This document shows positions 60,550 through 64,000 of a stretch of 64,000 nucleotides of DNA, one piece after another. Positions within the stretch are counted from its first letter, which is position 1. Every line of letters starts with the position of its first letter. This DNA comes from UBA2365 sp964594045 (GTDB lineage: Bacteria > Bacteroidota > Bacteroidia > Chitinophagales > Saprospiraceae), in the NCBI GenBank assembly GCA_964594045.1, contig CAZQKR010000013.1:1-64000 (forward strand). Direction: 5' to 3'. A program made the translations under genes and the position numbers. Under the pieces are notes generated by a model that was given only the letters and a program-made list of their open reading frames with translations, searched no databases and was not told where the DNA came from.

Positions 60550-62466
60550 ATGAATCCTGCTTACAAATTGATGATCATTGCCTGGGTATTGGTTGCCGTC
60601 TGGGTGGTTATTGTAATTTTTACTAACAGAAAAGTGCACCCCAAAGCGCTCTTTGCCCTGTTTATGGTGGAATTGTGGGAACGCTTCAGCTACTATGGTA
60701 TGAGGGCGATACTGATCCTTTATATGACTTCTGAGCTAATGCGTGGAGGTTTTGGATTTGATGATGCCAAAGCGTACGGTATCTATGCCGCCTATGGAGC
60801 ATTGGTTTACATGACAATGCTGGTCGGAGGCTTTTTTGCCGACAAGGTGATGGGTTTCAGAAAAGCGATCATCTGGGGCGCATTGCTCATGGCCTCTGCT
60901 CAATTCACTCTTTTCCTGAATAATCAAACATTGTTCTACATCGGCCTGGCTTTTTTGGTGATCGGAAATGGTTTCTTCAAGCCAAATATTTCCAGCATGA
61001 TCGGTAAATTTTATCCTGACGGGGATCCAAGAAGAGATGGCGCTTTTTCCCTGTTTTACATGGGCATCAACATCGGTGCCTTCTTATCCCCGCTGACCTG
61101 CGGCACGATCGGTGAAATTGAAGGTTGGCAATATGGCTTCCTGACTGCGGGCATCGGCATGTTGATCGGCTTCCTTCTTTTCCTATGGGCAAGAGGCAAA
61201 GGCTATTTTGAAGACAAGGGATTGCCTCCGGAAAATGCAATACAATTCAAAATGTTTGGTATTAACGGCAAATATATTCCCTATATTTTTACAGCGGTTA
61301 TGATCCCGCTGGCATGGCTGTTGATCATTCAAAACGATGTAGTGGATATTATCCTTGCAGTGATCGCTGCAGGCGTGATCGGTTACTTCCTGTTTATCAT
61401 TGCACCTTCTTATGAAAAGGCCCAAAAGCAACGGATTTGGGTGATCATTATGCTGCTGATCTTCACCACGATTTTCTGGACATTTTTTGAGCTGGCCGGA
61501 AGTGCAATGAACCTCTTTACCGAAAGGAATGTAAACAAAAACTTTATGGGAGCTGAATTGACGACCACATTCTTTCAGTCGGTAAATCCACTCTTCATCA
61601 TTTTATTTGCTCCGCTGTTCTCGTGGATCTGGATCAAGCTGGCCAAATCCGGAAAGGAACCACCAGCGCCTTACAAATTCGGATTCGGTCTGATCATGCT
61701 GGGAGCCGGTTTTTTGGTGCTCAATCTCGGTAAATCCGGTGCGATGCTTGGGTTGGTTCCTGCGTTTTTCCTGATATTTTTGTATTTGCTTCATACTTTG
61801 GGCGAACTATCACTTTCGCCGGTTGGATTGTCCCTCGTGACTAAATTATCGCCTCCAAAAATTGTCGGCTTGCTGATGGGCGTTTGGTTCCTTTCTTCTT
61901 CCATTGCACATCAGGCCGGTAAACACATTGCCAAACTGACCTCCATCGACGAAGCAAAAATTGTGGCTGAAGGTACTGTTCAGGATAAGCTCTCAGACGA
62001 TGTGCTTAAATCGGCGCTTAAGGAAAATGCGTTCGCTGATCAATTGAAGGAGCAAACTCTGGAACAGGCTCTGGCCAATGAAACATTTGTAAATGATCTT
62101 AACAGTAAAGCAGGTAGCCAAAGCTACTACCTCGCTAAAATTCAGGTGGCTGAGGTCGCAGAAAAAGCAAATGAATTGAAAAGTCAAAAAGCAAAAGATA
62201 AAATGCTGGAAAGCAGTTATGTGGAATTTTTATCTAAATCAACGGATTATGCTGATCCAGCCAATGTAAAAGTTCTACCCAAAGCAGATGCAGAAAAAAT
62301 CTGGAATGAAAGCCTTACTGGTGAGGTGATCAGCCATCTCAGATATGATTCACTTTCATTGGGTCTGGGCGTTTTCCGTAAACTGGGCTTGTTTGCAATC
62401 GCATGCGGTGCGTTTTTATTCCTGCTGGGTCCGGTTGTGTCCAGGTGGATGCACGGGATCAAGTAA
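60550..62466 (+). CDS. POT-family (PTR2/DtpA-like) peptide MFS transporter
   Basis: Proton-coupled di/tripeptide importer. The 638-residue protein has the PTR2 signature region ELWERFSYYGMRAILILYM, FADKVMGFRKAIIWGALLMA, and FYMGINIGAFLSPLTCGTIG (POT family), plus the late ELSLSPVGLSLVTKLSP. A charged, largely helical stretch of about 135 residues (about 463-600, QDKLSDDVLKSALKENAFAD and so on) is inserted before the last helix; such inserts are known in Bacteroidota POT proteins. It is monocistronic. Confidence 0.9.
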   Translation: MNPAYKLMIIAWVLVAVWVVIVIFTNRKVHPKALFALFMVELWERFSYYGMRAILILYMTSELMRGGFGFDDAKAYGIYAAYGALVYMTMLVGGFFADKVMGFRKAIIWGALLMASAQFTLFLNNQTLFYIGLAFLVIGNGFFKPNISSMIGKFYPDGDPRRDGAFSLFYMGINIGAFLSPLTCGTIGEIEGWQYGFLTAGIGMLIGFLLFLWARGKGYFEDKGLPPENAIQFKMFGINGKYIPYIFTAVMIPLAWLLIIQNDVVDIILAVIAAGVIGYFLFIIAPSYEKAQKQRIWVIIMLLIFTTIFWTFFELAGSAMNLFTERNVNKNFMGAELTTTFFQSVNPLFIILFAPLFSWIWIKLAKSGKEPPAPYKFGFGLIMLGAGFLVLNLGKSGAMLGLVPAFFLIFLYLLHTLGELSLSPVGLSLVTKLSPPKIVGLLMGVWFLSSSIAHQAGKHIAKLTSIDEAKIVAEGTVQDKLSDDVLKSALKENAFADQLKEQTLEQALANETFVNDLNSKAGSQSYYLAKIQVAEVAEKANELKSQKAKDKMLESSYVEFLSKSTDYADPANVKVLPKADAEKIWNESLTGEVISHLRYDSLSLGLGVFRKLGLFAIACGAFLFLLGPVVSRWMHGIK

Positions 62467-62546
62467 AACAAAACAGGTCATCATTATTTCGCAGGGTTAT
62501 CTCTGCCTTTAATTGAATAACCTTCTGTTAAATAAAAGGGCGATAT

Positions 62547-62579
62547 AAAAAAAGAAAGCCTCCGAATCCGGAGGCTTTC
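62547..62579 (-). terminator. Terminator of the M16 peptidase gene
   Basis: A perfect hairpin GAAAGCCTCC-GAATCC-GGAGGCTTTC (62554-62579) has a run of A on its left, that is T on the minus strand. It lies 20 nt past the stop of the minus-strand gene and may also serve the plus-strand transporter. Confidence 0.85.
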
Positions 62580-62599
62580 CTATAGGTAACAAACCGGGT

Positions 62600-64000
62600 T
62601 TATTCGATGTTGAAAGCGCTGTTATCCAATCCGGTGTTGATCTGGATTGTACTCACCTTCATTTCAAAATTCTGTGGTCCGGCCTGCTGTTTTATGCTAT
62701 AAGGAAATTTAATACCATTTACTTCCCTGTAATCTGAATAATTGGTCACTATGGTGATCACACCCATCGGTGTTTCCTGGGACATTTCAGACCTGAGCTT
62801 CAGACCTGTCTCCACACAATAGAACTCACTGCTTACTTTTCCGGTCGGGCCGGTAAGTTTGATCCTGTATGTGTCCTTTCCATCAGGTTTTTCAATACCT
62901 GTCAATTCAACTGTATAACCAAGTTGATCATAATTTAGTTCCGGGAATAATGCAGCCTGCAATTCCAGTTCTTTCAGATCGTCTCCCGTGACTTCCTGCT
63001 TTTGACCCATTGAGGAGACCATTCCTCGTTTTCCGTCAAAAATTTGCTCCTGGAAGATGTTTCCACCCATGCTCATCGCATTGTAGAACATGTTAGGTGA
63101 CTTCTGCTTGGTTTGCATATCAAGCGTCATACCCTGAACGCTCGCTGTCATAAAGGTGATCACATCACGGACTTCATTGAGTTTTTCAGCACCTCCAAGC
63201 GCATCCACGTATTTTGAAATGACTGACTGTGCAGTGATCTCTCCTGAAACTGCCTTGGGGGCTTCAGCCGGACGTCCAAAAGCATCGTAAAGTTCGATTT
63301 CTCCCTTAGGATTGAAAACCCTGAGTTTTTCAAGTACTTCATCCTGATTTCCAGCCACAACGATGATGGCATTTTTAGGCTTCAGATATTTGGCTGCCAT
63401 TTCCTGAACATCAGCAACAGTCACTGCATTCAGTCTTTCAAGATAAGTTGCATAATAGTTTTCCGGCAGATTATAACGTTTGACATTGAGTGCAAAATTG
63501 GCGATCGTTCTGGGACTTTCCAAAGCACGCGCAAAGCTTCCGCTCATGAAATTCTTGACCATCTGCAGGCTTTCTTCATCCACCGGTTCGTCTATCAATC
63601 GCTGCATTTCCCTGAAAATTTCATTGACGGTTGAATCCGTTACCATACTTCTTACTTCGGCACTGGCAACAAAATTGCCTACAAGTTTATCTGAGGAAAT
63701 GGACGAGCCTGCACCGTAGGTATAGCCTTTGTCTTCCCGCAGGTTTTGCATCAGCCTGCCTGAGAAAACACCGCCTCCAAGGATGGAATTCATTACACTT
63801 GCCTTAACCGCATCGGGATTTCCCGGTGTAAACTCCAATGGATAGGTCACAAAAACAGCGGATTGCACCGCACCACTCCTGTTTGCAAAAGCGACCCTGT
63901 TGTGGGAAGGCATTCTGGGATCATCATATTTGTGTGTTGGCACTTTGCCTTTTTTCCATTTTCCAAAATATTTTTTAGCAAGTGTTTTGGCTTCATTGAC
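62600..64000 (-). CDS. M16-family zinc peptidase, C-terminal part (partial at window end)
   Basis: The frame is open to the right edge (the first visible residues read VNEAKTLAKKYFGKWKKGK), so only the last 467 codons are here. They comprise an M16 C-terminal domain (FANRSGAVQSAVFVTYPLEF, NSILGGGVFSGRLMQNLRED, then KGYTYGAGSSI) and, from about residue 255 on, an added beta-rich domain (VISKYVDALGGAEKLNEVRD, LTGPTGKVSSEFYCVETGLK, REVNGIKFPYSIKQQ) resembling LolA-like lipoprotein-sorting folds. The catalytic HxxEH half lies outside the window. A GTG at 63943 is not needed as a start. Confidence 0.88.
   Translation of the reverse strand, partial: VNEAKTLAKKYFGKWKKGKVPTHKYDDPRMPSHNRVAFANRSGAVQSAVFVTYPLEFTPGNPDAVKASVMNSILGGGVFSGRLMQNLREDKGYTYGAGSSISSDKLVGNFVASAEVRSMVTDSTVNEIFREMQRLIDEPVDEESLQMVKNFMSGSFARALESPRTIANFALNVKRYNLPENYYATYLERLNAVTVADVQEMAAKYLKPKNAIIVVAGNQDEVLEKLRVFNPKGEIELYDAFGRPAEAPKAVSGEITAQSVISKYVDALGGAEKLNEVRDVITFMTASVQGMTLDMQTKQKSPNMFYNAMSMGGNIFQEQIFDGKRGMVSSMGQKQEVTGDDLKELELQAALFPELNYDQLGYTVELTGIEKPDGKDTYRIKLTGPTGKVSSEFYCVETGLKLRSEMSQETPMGVITIVTNYSDYREVNGIKFPYSIKQQAGPQNFEMKVSTIQINTGLDNSAFNIE

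Overview
The window looks like a chromosomal segment of a Bacteroidota bacterium, most plausibly the Saprospiria/Chitinophagales side of the phylum. Evidence: several type IX secretion (T9SS) C-terminal sorting domains, many short lipoproteins with Cys lipoboxes, a single-subunit SdhC with SdhA and SdhB, Bacteroidota families (DUF6495, DUF4230, the AspT/YidE-type transporter), few Shine-Dalgarno sites, and one good match to the Bacteroidota TTTG / TAnnTTTG promoter. The lineage is inferred from gene families; no rRNA is present. Coding density is high up to about 43.8 kb. From there to about 56.2 kb the window is looser, AT-richer and rich in repeats and accessory genes.

Layout. 0-5 kb: succinate dehydrogenase/fumarate reductase operon (sdhCAB), a tetrapyrrole-methylase-type methyltransferase and yidD. 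4.9-7.2 kb: a repeat-built hot spot. The 3' tail of yidD plus a spacer plus a 174-175 bp palindromic MITE-like element occurs three times in tandem; a RES-Xre toxin-antitoxin module sits inside the second unit, and the array ends at a tRNA-Val next to a broken copy of that tRNA's 3' end. 7.3-16.3 kb (mostly minus strand): outer-membrane-like protein, hemolysin III family protein, DUF6495, hpt, groEL (no groES beside it), then an xerD / lipoprotein / lptB / two small lipoproteins operon. 16.5-20.5 kb: two tandem 609-residue Omp28-like T9SS cargo proteins with nearly identical 3' ends. 20.5-32.6 kb: threonylcarbamoyl-AMP synthase, a PQQ-type sugar dehydrogenase, a beta-propeller lipoprotein, a secreted multidomain amidase, a run of membrane/periplasmic proteins, an EamA transporter and a TPR protein.

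32.8-43.8 kb: PQQ-like propeller lipoprotein, a 1.1 kb non-coding stretch with two different inverted-repeat elements, a complete pyruvate dehydrogenase operon of the homodimeric E1 type (aceE, E2, E3), an AspT/YidE-type transporter and obgE. 43.8-56.2 kb: accessory zone with a GxxExxY-family PD-(D/E)XK protein between palindromic repeat modules, an AraC/alkyltransferase fusion, a cluster of secreted surface proteins (T9SS, FISUMP, endosialidase-chaperone) sharing modules, then a run of unrelated same-strand small genes (one broken) separated by hairpin-bearing spacers, including AlkD-type DNA glycosylase and an alpha/beta hydrolase. 56.4-64 kb: adk, an NlpC/P60 lipoprotein, a flavin reductase, an MFS transporter, a POT-family peptide transporter and the C-terminal part of an M16 peptidase that runs off the window.

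How it fits together: the core is central carbon and energy metabolism (Sdh, Pdh), envelope biogenesis (LptB, YidD, amidase, NlpC/P60) and protein folding. The accessory part shows at least four families of short inverted-repeat elements with no transposase in view, which appear to have moved or duplicated small cargo (RES-Xre, GxxExxY, tRNA and yidD fragments).
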